This document shows positions 7,385 to 14,468 of a stretch of 21,131 nt of DNA, piece by piece (the first letter of the stretch is position 1; the number at the start of each line of letters is the position of its first letter). Location: contig JBOHNS010000035.1 of NCBI GenBank assembly GCA_050730835.1, forward strand, positions 1 through 21,131, given 5' to 3'. This DNA comes from JBOHNS01 sp050730835. GTDB taxonomy: Bacteria > Patescibacteriota > Saccharimonadia > Saccharimonadales > UBA4665. Below the pieces are notes generated by a model that was not told the origin of the DNA, made no database searches, and saw only the letters and a program-made list of their open reading frames with translations. The position numbers were made by a program, and so were the translations under genes.

Positions 7385-7421
7385 GCTCGGGTAGCTCAGT
7401 TGGATAGAGCGGATTCCTGCT
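7385..7421 (+). tRNA. Isolated tRNA 5' half (acceptor strand to anticodon), 3' half missing
   Basis: GCTCGGG (7385-7391) fits the 5' acceptor strand, TA 7392-7393 positions 8-9, GCTC...GAGC (7394-7410) a perfect D arm around AGTTGGATA, then G and GATTC as the anticodon 5' strand with C-T-G-C-T in the loop (U33 in place, apparent anticodon GCT). After 7421 the sequence turns AT-rich. No matching GAATC, T arm (GTTCGA) or CCCGAGC acceptor strand occurs before tsaC or elsewhere in the window. It may be a remnant, an attachment-site half, or the 5' exon of an interrupted tRNA. Confidence 0.6.
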
Positions 7422-7549
7422 ATATTTAATTATACAGTATCTATATTAAACGTGTCCATTAAATTGCGGGATGTAGCTGTTTATCCTGTTCTTTTGGAAC
7501 GGGCGTCGAAGCCTTCTTAATCAGTTTCTTAAATAGTTTCTTGCTCATA

Positions 7550-7570
7550 GGCTACATTGTAGCCTTTTTT
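7550..7570 (+). terminator. Intrinsic terminator
   Basis: GGCTAC, loop ATT, GTAGCC (6 pairs), then six T at 7565-7570. Confidence 0.7.
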
Positions 7571-7595
7571 ATTATCCGTGTGTACTTGGCGTGAG

Positions 7596-7608
7596 GGGAT
7601 AGTCGCCT
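7596..7608 (+). repeat. Right arm of a 13-bp distant inverted repeat
   Basis: GGGATAGTCGCCT, exact reverse complement of 7044-7056, 540 bp away. The rest of 7571-7675 shows no feature I can name. Confidence 0.7.
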
Positions 7609-7675
7609 CTGCGGGCATAGTTTGGGATAGTTATTCTGCCTTTTTAAGCGATGCTAGCTCGAAAATATTTTAGCT

Positions 7676-8251
7676 TTAAATTTTGGCCGCGCCCGCTCGC
7701 ACGATTTCGACAGCATCGTCAATAATCCGAATAATGGTCGAGTTTTGCCGGCCAGCCAAATCGCCACCGTCGGCGTAAAAATCCAGGCGCGCACCAAAAT
7801 AATTTTTGGCCTGGGCAATGTTTTCGGCCGGCGGCTGGCCCGGCAAATTAGCGCTGGTGGTCAGAAGCGGCCCGGTTTTTTCCAGCAACTGGTTAATTTT
7901 TGCCCCTGCCGGCAAGCGCATGGCCAGCGTCGGCAAATTTTGGCTTAAATAATGTAACTGCTCGCCGACCGGCAAAATCACGCTGACAGCGCCCGGCCAG
8001 AACTGGCTGACGGCTGTTAAATAGCGGCGCTTAATGCCCAAATCAACCAACTGATCGATGCTCGCCGCAATAATCGTGCCGGGTTTATCGGCCCGTGATT
8101 TTAACTTATATAAATTTTTAACAGCCGGCAAATTGTCAGCTTTTGCCACCAAACCATAAACCGTATCCGTCGGCAAAACACCAACCGCGCCCCGATTAAT
8201 CAATTCTACAAGACCGAAATCTAAAACATCATGAAAATTTTTGACAGCCAT
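7676..8251 (-). CDS. tsaC: L-threonylcarbamoyladenylate synthase (TsaC/YrdC/Sua5 family)
   Basis: A 191-residue enzyme that makes L-threonylcarbamoyl-AMP from threonine, bicarbonate and ATP, the first step of the universal t6A37 modification of ANN-reading tRNAs, in the cytoplasm. Visible family motifs are PTDTVYGL (residues 27-34), KSR...KPG (51-58), WPGAVSVILP (about 85-94), LAMRLPAG in the centre and TTSANLPGQPP in the C-terminal half, a continuous YrdC domain. Length fits the short TsaC form without the Sua5 C-terminal domain. A TATAAT box 7 nt before the ATG predicts a leaderless mRNA. It follows a small membrane protein gene on the same strand. Confidence 0.93.
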   Translation of the reverse strand: MAVKNFHDVLDFGLVELINRGAVGVLPTDTVYGLVAKADNLPAVKNLYKLKSRADKPGTIIAASIDQLVDLGIKRRYLTAVSQFWPGAVSVILPVGEQLHYLSQNLPTLAMRLPAGAKINQLLEKTGPLLTTSANLPGQPPAENIAQAKNYFGARLDFYADGGDLAGRQNSTIIRIIDDAVEIVRAGAAKI

Positions 8252-8258
8252 AAGTCCA

Positions 8259-8264
8259 ATTATA
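8259..8264 (-). promoter_or_regulatory. -10 box, leaderless start of tsaC
   Basis: TATAAT on the minus strand, exactly 7 nt before ATG 8251; no ribosome site in the gap. Confidence 0.6.
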
Positions 8265-8312
8265 GCGCACTAAAAACGCCTCAATTTAATCCAAAAATTT
8301 TATAAATAACTA

Positions 8313-8351
8313 CGTTGCAAAATGTATTTGGGTCGAGTATCTTTTGCAACG
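8313..8351 (-). repeat. Hairpin element, copy 1 (CGTTGCAAAA stem)
   Basis: A perfect 10-bp stem (CGTTGCAAAA at 8313-8322, TTTTGCAACG at 8342-8351) with a 19-nt loop. On the minus strand it reads CGTTGCAAAAGATACTCGA. A second copy with the same start of loop lies at 10579-10624. Both are between minus-strand genes. Confidence 0.65.
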
Positions 8352-8380
8352 CTAAATATTATAATTTCACAGTTTGGAGG

Positions 8381-8638
8381 TTAGTGTTTGGTAATCGGCT
8401 GGCTGGAGGGCTGGCTGGTCGCGTCAGGCGCTGGCGGCGCGGAAAATTGGCGGTAGGCGACGATGGCAATAATTAAGACAATCACAATCAAACCAAGAGC
8501 TATTAGCCAATTACGCAATTTGCGGTGCGATTTGGCCACGGCCGCGGGCTGCGCGGCGCTCATCTCGGGCGGCGAAACAAATATCGGCGCGCTGCTGGCG
8601 CCAGCCGATTGATTGTGACGAGGTTTAAAAAGTTTCAT
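8381..8638 (-). CDS. Small single-pass membrane protein, unknown function
   Basis: 85 residues from ATG 8638. A TTG at 8641 is in frame just upstream, but the TAAAAT box (8646-8651) lies 7 nt before the ATG, which favours the ATG and a leaderless mRNA. Residues 1-40 are basic and Ala/Ser/Pro-rich (KLFKPRHNQSAG), the helix NWLIALGLIVIVLIIAIVAY spans about 45-65, and the tail is Pro/Ser/Gln-rich. The arrangement is a cytoplasmic N-terminus and a short outside tail. No family is recognised. Its neighbours tsaC and the large propeller protein do not explain it. Confidence 0.68.
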   Translation of the reverse strand: MKLFKPRHNQSAGASSAPIFVSPPEMSAAQPAAVAKSHRKLRNWLIALGLIVIVLIIAIVAYRQFSAPPAPDATSQPSSQPITKH

Positions 8639-8645
8639 CAAGCTT

Positions 8646-8651
8646 ATTTTA
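8646..8651 (-). promoter_or_regulatory. Extended -10 box, leaderless start of the small membrane protein
   Basis: TGC plus TAAAAT on the minus strand, 7 nt before ATG 8638. Confidence 0.55.
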
Positions 8652-8744
8652 GCACAAGCTAATTTAGGCAGTTATGGACTTGTCAGAAACAGCCCCCCTT
8701 GACCGTTTTTAAAAGGTCTATGATTGATGTTCAAGGTTCAATAA

Positions 8745-10478
8745 TCAGAAGCTGGGGTTGGCACCGCTGCTATTGACGACGTTGACGATTTTGTGCGGGC
8801 TGCCGCCATTAATATTGAGCGCGTAATCGGCGGTTTGGCTGGCGGTGGCGACGCGGTAAATAACGATCGAATTATTGAGCCAGCGCAGCGGCTGGCCGAG
8901 GCCGGGCGCGGCCGTCAAAGTTGTATTTTTTGACGCAGCAATGTTATGCAAAATCAGCGTGCCTTGGCCGTTTCGCACGTCGCTCCAGAGGCTGTTCGCG
9001 CCGTTCGGGCTGACGAAAAAGCTATAATTTTCGGGATCGGGCGGCGTGGCAATTTGATTCGGCGCCTGGAAGCCGGGATTATAATCGTACCAGCCGTTCG
9101 GCGTTTGCAGATCCAGCGTATTATAATTTGGCCGATAAATCTTCCAAATTTGCTGATTGAATAATTTTTTCTTGCCCGAGCCGTCAGCATTGACAACGAA
9201 AAATCCGCTCGGCGAATTAACCGGGCCGGCCGGCGCGTAATAAATTTTGCCCTGATCGCTAAAAACGGCGCTAAAACCGCTAGCAGTATCCAGCTGCACT
9301 CGGCTGTTTTGGGCAACATTATACGATGTTATCCGGCTGGCCGTGCCTTTGGCGCTATAGTCGCTGGCCTGGTAAACCAAGCGGCCGTTCAGCCAATCGA
9401 TGAGCTGGATATTCTGGGCATGGTCGATAGTTAAATCCGCACCACTAGCCACGTTTATCACGCTTAAGGTTTGCAGCAAATTGCCGCTGGCGTCGCGCAT
9501 ATTGTCGCGGGTGTCGACCAGCGCGGCTTGCTGGCCGTCCGGGCTGACGCTTAGCGTAATGTTAGCGTTTTCGTTGCCGCTGCCGGCCAGCAACAGCTTT
9601 TGGTTGTGGCCGTCCAGATCAAATTTATAGACGTCATAATTACCATTAGCGTTGCTGATAAAAACGTCCTGGCCGGCTGGCACTAAACTAATTGGCGTTA
9701 GTTTATTCCGCGCGTCGAACTTCACAGCTACTTGAGTAGTTTTGTAGCCTTTGGCCGAAATGCTAGCCGTAACTACGCTAGCGCTACGATTAATTACGCT
9801 TAAAAGCACTTTGCCTTGAGCGTCGGAAAACGCACTGGATTTACCGCTTTTGGCCGCCGCATCGCTGACCGGCTTATCGCTTAAATAATCAGTTACTTTG
9901 AATTTATATTGAATGCCGACGGCTTTTAGGCCGATTTTGCCCAAGCTATTTTGGCCCAGATTAATGCTAATTTGGCGCCTTAGGCTGGCGAAGCCGGCTT
10001 TTTGAATAACTAAATTGTGCGCGCCGAATTTCAGATGTTTTAGTCTGGCGACACCTTTATTATTGGTCTTAGCTGATTGGCTGGCTAGTTTAATCTCGAC
10101 ATTTTGCAGGGGTAATTTAGTCGTGCCGTCAATAACGCTCAAGCTGGCTTGTTCGCGAAACCCAAGACCATTGAGCACAAAAAAGCGCGACGGTTTGACC
10201 AGCGCAGCCACAATAATAATTATAAGTATTGCCAAAACGGTGCCGTAGCGAATTTTCGGATTATGCCACCAGCGGCTGAGCCGCGAGCGAGAAACGGCGC
10301 CGGAATTTTGATCGGCGCGCTGATCCTCAGTTGCTAATATTTCATCACTTTCATTCCTAGCAATATCATCAACCGCCAAATCCGTCTGCTCGTCCTCAAC
10401 CACATTCTGCCGCGGCAAATCTTCACTCTTTGGTTCTGAGCTATCCGCTTCGGGAGTTGGTTTTTGTTCGTCAGGCAC
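8745..10478 (-). CDS. Membrane-anchored protein with carboxypeptidase-regulatory-like domains and a C-terminal beta-propeller
   Basis: 577 residues. Residues 1-70 are acidic and disordered (cytoplasmic), and VLAILIIIIVAALV (about 81-94) is the only membrane helix. Then come two beta-sandwich modules of the carboxypeptidase-regulatory/PEGA type (about 110-180, with KLPLQNVEIKLASQSAKTNN and GFASLRRQISINL; and about 190-265, with DKPVSDAAAKSGKSSAFSDA). From about 285 onward, repeats such as DVFISNANGNYDVYKFDLDG and LSVSPDGQQAALVDTRDN resemble TolB/WD40-like blades. The likely job is binding at the outer face of the membrane, not catalysis. The start is GTG 10478, supported by AAGAGGA about 11 nt upstream and an extended -10 at 10503-10508. 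This is one of the few leadered genes here. Confidence 0.78.
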   Translation of the reverse strand: MPDEQKPTPEADSSEPKSEDLPRQNVVEDEQTDLAVDDIARNESDEILATEDQRADQNSGAVSRSRLSRWWHNPKIRYGTVLAILIIIIVAALVKPSRFFVLNGLGFREQASLSVIDGTTKLPLQNVEIKLASQSAKTNNKGVARLKHLKFGAHNLVIQKAGFASLRRQISINLGQNSLGKIGLKAVGIQYKFKVTDYLSDKPVSDAAAKSGKSSAFSDAQGKVLLSVINRSASVVTASISAKGYKTTQVAVKFDARNKLTPISLVPAGQDVFISNANGNYDVYKFDLDGHNQKLLLAGSGNENANITLSVSPDGQQAALVDTRDNMRDASGNLLQTLSVINVASGADLTIDHAQNIQLIDWLNGRLVYQASDYSAKGTASRITSYNVAQNSRVQLDTASGFSAVFSDQGKIYYAPAGPVNSPSGFFVVNADGSGKKKLFNQQIWKIYRPNYNTLDLQTPNGWYDYNPGFQAPNQIATPPDPENYSFFVSPNGANSLWSDVRNGQGTLILHNIAASKNTTLTAAPGLGQPLRWLNNSIVIYRVATASQTADYALNINGGSPHKIVNVVNSSGANPSF

Positions 10479-10502
10479 TTAATATTTTTCCTCTTGAAGC
10501 TT

Positions 10503-10508
10503 ATTCTA
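10503..10508 (-). promoter_or_regulatory. Extended -10 box of the propeller-protein gene
   Basis: TGC plus TAGAAT on the minus strand, 24 nt before GTG 10478, leaving room for the AAGAGGA ribosome site. Confidence 0.5.
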
Positions 10509-10578
10509 GCAAAATAAAGCTTAATATTTAAATCAATCTAACTGCCAAAACTTTTCCCGCTCGTCCAACCAAGCCCAT

Positions 10579-10624
10579 AAAACGTTACAAAAACTACCCG
10601 ATCGAGTAACTTTTGTAACGTTTT
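10579..10624 (-). repeat. Hairpin element, copy 2 (AAAACGTTACAAAA stem)
   Basis: A perfect 14-bp stem (10579-10592 with 10611-10624) around an 18-nt loop that is itself nearly palindromic (TACTCGATCGGGTA on the minus strand). The shared motif with copy 1 is CGTTRCAAAAG, one base, TACTCGA. It lies between pyrB and the propeller gene. The A/T-rich arms could also make it a bidirectional terminator. Confidence 0.65.
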
Positions 10625-10674
10625 GATGATAAAATTACTACAACCCAATGGCCGAACTCAATTTCATATGATGA

Positions 10675-11742
10675 TTATTTGCTGTGCAATATTGATTTGC
10701 CCATATGTGTGGCAATAATGGCCATACGCATAGGCACTAAATTTTCCATTTGTTCTACTTCTGCGGATTGGGCAGCGAAATCTATGTCGGGATCAGATTC
10801 TTGGCCGCGCGGCCGGGGATGAAGCTCTACGCCATCGGGTCGCATTTTTTGAAGTCTAGCCAAATTAACTATATTTTTCGCGTAATATTCGTTCATTAGT
10901 CTGGTGCGTTCTTTTTCGATCTCATCTTCCCCGTCATATTCTTTGGGTTTTCGGCCTAGAACTAGAACGTGGGCATCGCTCAAGGCTTCGTCTAAATTAT
11001 CAGTTCTCTGAAGTCTGTCGCCAAATAAATTAGCTATAGAACCAGGAACTCGCACCGCATCTGATTCTACGGCAATTACATACATACCGAGTTTTGCGGC
11101 CGCAATCATAAATGAATGATGCGCCCTATATCGTTCGTGGTCGCCCATCATTAAAGCCACTTTGCCTTCAAGGCTGCCAATTCTACTATAAATAGTAAAC
11201 ATGTCGCTGAGCGCCTGGGTTGGATGTTCGTTTTTGCCGTCGCCTAAATTGATGACTGGTACTTGGCGTTTTAGTTTGCCTTTTGCGTGATATTCGCCAA
11301 TGGTTTGAGCGGCGTATGCCGGACCGTAGTCTTCGGCCGTACGCGTAGCAAGTATGTCGGTCTGAGTAGCAAAAGCTAGCCAAGAATCAGACCTAGACTC
11401 GTCTTTAGCTTCGGATGAACTGCTCATACCGCTGATTACTTCGCCGTCGCAGCCAAGTTTATGCATAGCCGTAGCCATAGTTCCGGCTGTCCGGGTTGAC
11501 GGCTGGCGCATAACGGCTTTTAAGACTGTAAATTGCAATAGCCCAGTTCCACCGCGCGCCGGATCGTTTACAATTTCGCTAGCTGCGCGCGCTTCTTCAA
11601 TATAATCATAGATATCGCTATCACTGAGCTGATGAATAGACAATAAATTTTTGCCGGCAACATCGCCATTAATCGGCTGAAAAACATCAAACTGGTCGGA
11701 TTGCTGTGGATCAAACTGCCGCGCCGAAAGTATCTGCTCCAT
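10675..11742 (-). CDS. pyrB: Aspartate carbamoyltransferase catalytic chain
   Basis: Condenses carbamoyl phosphate with L-aspartate, the committed step of pyrimidine synthesis, in the cytoplasm. Carbamoyl-phosphate motif STRT at about residues 82-85; TAMHKLG after it; SSSSEAKDES (about 107-116) matches the mobile loop carrying the active-site Ser/Lys; ATRT near 132-135 supplies the next Arg; NEHPTQALSD (171-180) is the ATCase-type His-Pro-Thr-Gln motif; MMGDHERYRAHHS (198-210); then GRKPKEYDGE in the aspartate domain and ELHPRPRGQE near 305. At 355 residues it is longer than the usual 300-310, with extra residues at the N-terminus and around the charged 260-280 stretch. No regulatory chain (pyrI) is present here. 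An ornithine carbamoyltransferase is less likely given HPTQAL. Confidence 0.88.
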   Translation of the reverse strand: MEQILSARQFDPQQSDQFDVFQPINGDVAGKNLLSIHQLSDSDIYDYIEEARAASEIVNDPARGGTGLLQFTVLKAVMRQPSTRTAGTMATAMHKLGCDGEVISGMSSSSEAKDESRSDSWLAFATQTDILATRTAEDYGPAYAAQTIGEYHAKGKLKRQVPVINLGDGKNEHPTQALSDMFTIYSRIGSLEGKVALMMGDHERYRAHHSFMIAAAKLGMYVIAVESDAVRVPGSIANLFGDRLQRTDNLDEALSDAHVLVLGRKPKEYDGEDEIEKERTRLMNEYYAKNIVNLARLQKMRPDGVELHPRPRGQESDPDIDFAAQSAEVEQMENLVPMRMAIIATHMGKSILHSK

Positions 11743-11752
11743 TGCTTAAAAA

Positions 11753-11782
11753 ATCATATACTAAATGCTTGGATAATTACAA
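11753..11782 (-). promoter_or_regulatory. Promoter of pyrB
   Basis: Minus strand TTGTAA (11777-11782), 18-nt spacer, TATGAT (11753-11758), 10 nt before the ATG, so the leader is about 3 nt. Confidence 0.5.
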
Positions 11783-11804
11783 GCAAATATTCCGGGATTT
11801 GTTG

Positions 11805-11810
11805 TATAAT
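11805..11810 (+). promoter_or_regulatory. -10 box of the HEXXH-protein gene
   Basis: TATAAT 23 nt before TTG 11834, predicting a leader of about 16 nt. It is divergent from the pyrB promoter and shares the 91-nt gap. Confidence 0.45.
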
Positions 11811-11833
11811 TTGATTAAGCTTAAATCATCAAA

Positions 11834-12769
11834 TTGAAAAATTTTTATAACCCGAAGTCCAAAAACCAAAGCGGCCGATTGTTGGCACTATTAATAATAT
11901 TAGTGTTGATTATCGTGGCCGTTGCTGCTGCCTACCGGCCGCTTGCTAACCATTATGTTTTGGCTAACGCTCGGCCGAAAATCAAGTCGCTGGCCGTCCA
12001 AGCCGGCTTGTCGCGAACGGGCAAATTGATATTATTTAAGACGCATCCACGGCTGGTTAGCACCGGCCAATTGGCGAGCGATTGCGGTGTCAAACAGGGC
12101 AAAAAATTTATTGAGCAAGGCTGTTTTGTGGCTGGTTCCAGCGGCCGCGAACAGATTTATTTGCGGCAAATGCCGGCCAGTTTGCACGGCGTCGAAATCG
12201 TCACGGCGGCCCACGAAATGTTGCACGCCGCCTACGCCAAGCTGAATTCATCGACCAAAAACAGCGTCAATCAGCAAGTCCTAGGCGAGTATAAAACGCT
12301 GGAAAATAAAGATTTGAACGCGCGCCTGGCCGACTACGCGGTTAGCGAACCTGGCCAGCGCGGCAACGAATTGCACTCCATTTTGGGCACGGAATTTGCC
12401 CCGCTGCCGCAAAAATTAACTAATTATTATCATCAATATTTCACCAATCGCGGCAAAGTCGTCGCCGCCAACAAGCAAATCACTCAAAAATTTGCCAGCC
12501 TGAAAACCAAAATTAACCAGCAACAAGCAGCCGTTTACGCGGGCGAAGCCAGGTCAAACTCACTATTTAGCGCCAGCGGCAGCGCCGCCGCAGCCGGCAA
12601 CGCCCAAAGCGACAACTATTATTACGCCCGCTACAGCCAAGAAGTCAACACCATCAACCACCTAATCAGCCAATACAACCAATCAGTCAATCAATACAAC
12701 ACTCTGGCCGCCGAATATAACGGCCAGCCGCAAGGCTCCATCCCAAAATTGCCAACCAAAACCAGCTAA
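11834..12769 (+). CDS. Membrane-anchored HEXXH protein, putative zinc metalloprotease
   Basis: 311 residues from TTG 11834; the frame is closed by TAA 10 nt upstream, so this is the only common start. Residues 15-34 (RLLALLIILVLIIVAVAAAY) are a signal anchor. The outer part holds TAAHEMLHAAY (125-135), a HEXXH motif whose Glu would activate water at zinc held by the two His. A third ligand may be a Glu in the later SEPGQRGNELHSILGTEF stretch, as in gluzincins, but this is inference. Cys84 and Cys97 could form a disulphide. The C-terminal third is a Gln/Asn-rich helix likely to coil, then a Tyr-rich segment (DNYYYARYSQEVNTINHL). It converges with the next gene. Confidence 0.75.
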   Translation: MKNFYNPKSKNQSGRLLALLIILVLIIVAVAAAYRPLANHYVLANARPKIKSLAVQAGLSRTGKLILFKTHPRLVSTGQLASDCGVKQGKKFIEQGCFVAGSSGREQIYLRQMPASLHGVEIVTAAHEMLHAAYAKLNSSTKNSVNQQVLGEYKTLENKDLNARLADYAVSEPGQRGNELHSILGTEFAPLPQKLTNYYHQYFTNRGKVVAANKQITQKFASLKTKINQQQAAVYAGEARSNSLFSASGSAAAAGNAQSDNYYYARYSQEVNTINHLISQYNQSVNQYNTLAAEYNGQPQGSIPKLPTKTS

Positions 12770-12839
12770 AAATTCTAAACCTGCAAAATTTTCATCTGCA
12801 CAAATCCCAGGCGTTTTTGAACTAATTTTGTATTCAATT

Positions 12840-13697
12840 TTAGTTGAGTTTAAGCGATTTGAAGATGGCCAAGGCTTGCTGAGCGGTTGCGGCGTTTTGC
12901 CAAGTCGCATTGGTGATGCCGAGCGGCGCGGTGGCCGAGCCGCTGCAGGCCTGCGTGGAACATTTGTAAAATCTGGCGCTGATAATCGGATCGAGGCCCG
13001 TCAAACTGGCGGATGTTATCGCGCTGCCTTTGGCAAAATGCTTGACGCCGGTAATCATCACTTCCTGGAATTGGCCGCTTGGATCAGCGCCGCCATTCAA
13101 ATTAATAAACGTCAAATATGGATACCTGTACTGATCTTTGGCTGGTTGACTGTAGCCAAACTGCGCGGATTTTTGGGCGGTTTCGGCCTTATCGGCGCTG
13201 AGTTCGCTGATGGAGCTGGATTTTGGCCGAATGCTGAGCGTCACTTTGCCAGTTACGCTGCCGCCGCTAGCCGAAGTTAGGCTAGTCACCGGCGAATTAA
13301 GCGTAATCGTTTGATCGCTAGAATTATTATTGGAGGCCGGCGTAACCGTCCAACCAGCCGGTTTCGTAAACGTCAAATTCAAATCCTGGCCGTTAGAAAC
13401 GTATTGCCCGGCCGAGCTAGAATTTGAACTATTGGCAGCTGGATTAGCAACCGGCTGGTTGCTAGTGGCCGCGTGTGGCTGCACCGGCTTGTTATTGTGA
13501 CGGCCCACCAGCCAATAAATTCCGCCAGCCAAAACAAGCAAAATTATAATTACTGGCGCGGCCAAAACCGGCTTCAACCAGCGCCGACCGCCTTTTTTCG
13601 GCGACTTATAAGCAGCCGCATGCTCGGCAAAATTCTGCTCAGAATGCTTGGCCGAAGCTTCATCTCCGCTAAAGTCCGGCTTATCCTGCCCATTCAT
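12840..13697 (-). CDS. Membrane-anchored extracytoplasmic protein, unknown function
   Basis: 285 residues from ATG 13697. An upstream in-frame ATG at 13703 is unlikely because the TATAAT box at 13705-13710 stands 7 nt before 13697. Residues 1-40 are cytoplasmic and basic near the membrane (KSPKKGGRRWLKP), VLAAPVIIILLVLAGGIYWLV (about 44-64) is the anchor, and a Ser/Asn/Pro linker follows. From about 95 to the end is a beta-rich domain (DLNLTFTKPAGWTVTPAS, TITLNSPVTSL) with a Cys pair (KCSTQACSG) near 250. The shape resembles PsbP-like or lipoprotein-type outer domains, without a safe match. It ends facing the HEXXH gene tail to tail, 70 bp apart. Confidence 0.68.
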   Translation of the reverse strand: MNGQDKPDFSGDEASAKHSEQNFAEHAAAYKSPKKGGRRWLKPVLAAPVIIILLVLAGGIYWLVGRHNNKPVQPHAATSNQPVANPAANSSNSSSAGQYVSNGQDLNLTFTKPAGWTVTPASNNNSSDQTITLNSPVTSLTSASGGSVTGKVTLSIRPKSSSISELSADKAETAQKSAQFGYSQPAKDQYRYPYLTFINLNGGADPSGQFQEVMITGVKHFAKGSAITSASLTGLDPIISARFYKCSTQACSGSATAPLGITNATWQNAATAQQALAIFKSLKLN

Positions 13698-13704
13698 AAA
13701 CATT

Positions 13705-13710
13705 ATTATA
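13705..13710 (-). promoter_or_regulatory. -10 box, leaderless start of the 12840-13697 gene
   Basis: TATAAT on the minus strand, exactly 7 nt before ATG 13697; decides the start. Confidence 0.55.
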
Positions 13711-13740
13711 CGCTAGCTTAAAAAATAGGTCGCAAGCAAA

Positions 13741-14118
13741 CTATTGGCAGTGTTTTTCCAGCCAGCTCGCGATAGCTGAAACGTCTAAACGCTCCGTGGC
13801 AACCCGAACCGCAAAATCCTCCAGCTGTTTTGGGCTGGCGCTTAGTTTTTGCCCGCTATGCATCAAAAAAATTCCGCAAACCGTAACGGCCGTCCGTTTG
13901 TTGCCGTCTGCAAACGGGTGATCGCCAATAATATTACGCAAATAGACCGCTGCTTTTTCAAACAAGCCCGGATATTGCTCGGCGCCAAAAACTGCTTGAG
14001 CCGGAGCTTCGATAACCGACTTTAGCCTATTTTCATCGCACACGCCGTGCGCACCCCCAAAATCTTCAACCACTTGAAAATGCAGCCACAAAATTTCTTC
14101 CAACGTCAAATATTTCAT
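13741..14118 (-). CDS. doc: Doc-type death-on-curing toxin (Fic fold)
   Basis: A 125-residue toxin of the Doc family. In phage P1, Doc phosphorylates elongation factor EF-Tu and stops translation; other Fic proteins transfer AMP. The Fic core HPFADGNKRTA (residues 67-77) is intact, and the upstream part (YLTLEEILWLHFQVVEDFGG, then ENRLKSVIEAP) is typical of Doc rather than larger Fic proteins. In Doc the core has Lys where AMP-transferring Fic proteins have Gly; here the order is D-G-N-K-R, so substrate choice should be left open. Its ATG shares one base with the antitoxin stop (TAATG), so the two are coupled. Confidence 0.9.
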   Translation of the reverse strand: MKYLTLEEILWLHFQVVEDFGGAHGVCDENRLKSVIEAPAQAVFGAEQYPGLFEKAAVYLRNIIGDHPFADGNKRTAVTVCGIFLMHSGQKLSASPKQLEDFAVRVATERLDVSAIASWLEKHCQ

Positions 14119-14342
14119 TAGCGGTCAGCTAAGTTTTTGAGCGTCGCGCCGTATTGCTTGACAAACGAATCATAATCTTTCATCAGCTTGTCGTGCTTTG
14201 TCTGATTTGGTTTAGAAGCTAGCGTAACGCTAATTTGTAGCTCATCGCCACGTTTCGCACCGAGTTTTTTTAAATCTTTTTTGGGAATAGTAACGCCATC
14301 GCTAGCACCAATGCCAATAATCTTCTGAGTAGTTTTAATCAT
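14118..14342 (-). CDS. AbrB/MazE-like antitoxin of the Doc pair
   Basis: 74 residues when started at ATG 14342, which stands 6 nt after a TATAAT box; the frame also opens upstream at 14372 but that would put the promoter inside the gene. The N-terminal part (GIGASDGVTIPKKDLKKLG, then RGDELQISV) looks like a swapped-hairpin AbrB/SpoVT DNA-binding domain. The C-terminal part (HDKLMKDYDSFVKQYG) is helical and would be the toxin-neutralising tail. Phd is the usual Doc partner, so an AbrB-fold partner is the less common arrangement. Likely represses its own promoter. Confidence 0.78.
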   Translation of the reverse strand: MIKTTQKIIGIGASDGVTIPKKDLKKLGAKRGDELQISVTLASKPNQTKHDKLMKDYDSFVKQYGATLKNLADR

Positions 14343-14348
14343 AATTTG

Positions 14349-14354
14349 ATTATA
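14349..14354 (-). promoter_or_regulatory. -10 box, leaderless start of the Doc antitoxin
   Basis: TATAAT on the minus strand, 6 nt before ATG 14342; decides the start over 14372. Confidence 0.5.
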
Positions 14355-14468
14355 TAGCTTCGCTCTAGGCAATCTATTATTTTAGTTGAATGATTGCTTA
14401 GGCTCATCATATAATTCTCCTTGAACCAGTCGAATTATAACAAAATTATAATTTTTGTCTAGCACTAA

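Larger units (their letters stand above)
7385..7570 (+). ncRNA. Candidate structured RNA starting with the tRNA half
   Basis: The tRNA half is followed by an AT-rich hairpin (TTTAAT...ATTAAA, about 7426-7450), a perfect 7-bp hairpin CCTGTTC/GAACGGG with loop TTTTG (7485-7503) and an intrinsic terminator (7550-7570). A possible -35 TTGGCA (7356-7361) lies upstream but the -10 is poor. It is reported because the parts form an ordered unit of about 185 nt. Confidence 0.3.

Noticed and set aside
7422..7675. Group I intron interrupting the tRNA
   Set aside because: No 3' exon (anticodon 3' strand, T arm, acceptor strand) and no convincing P3/P7 core before tsaC.
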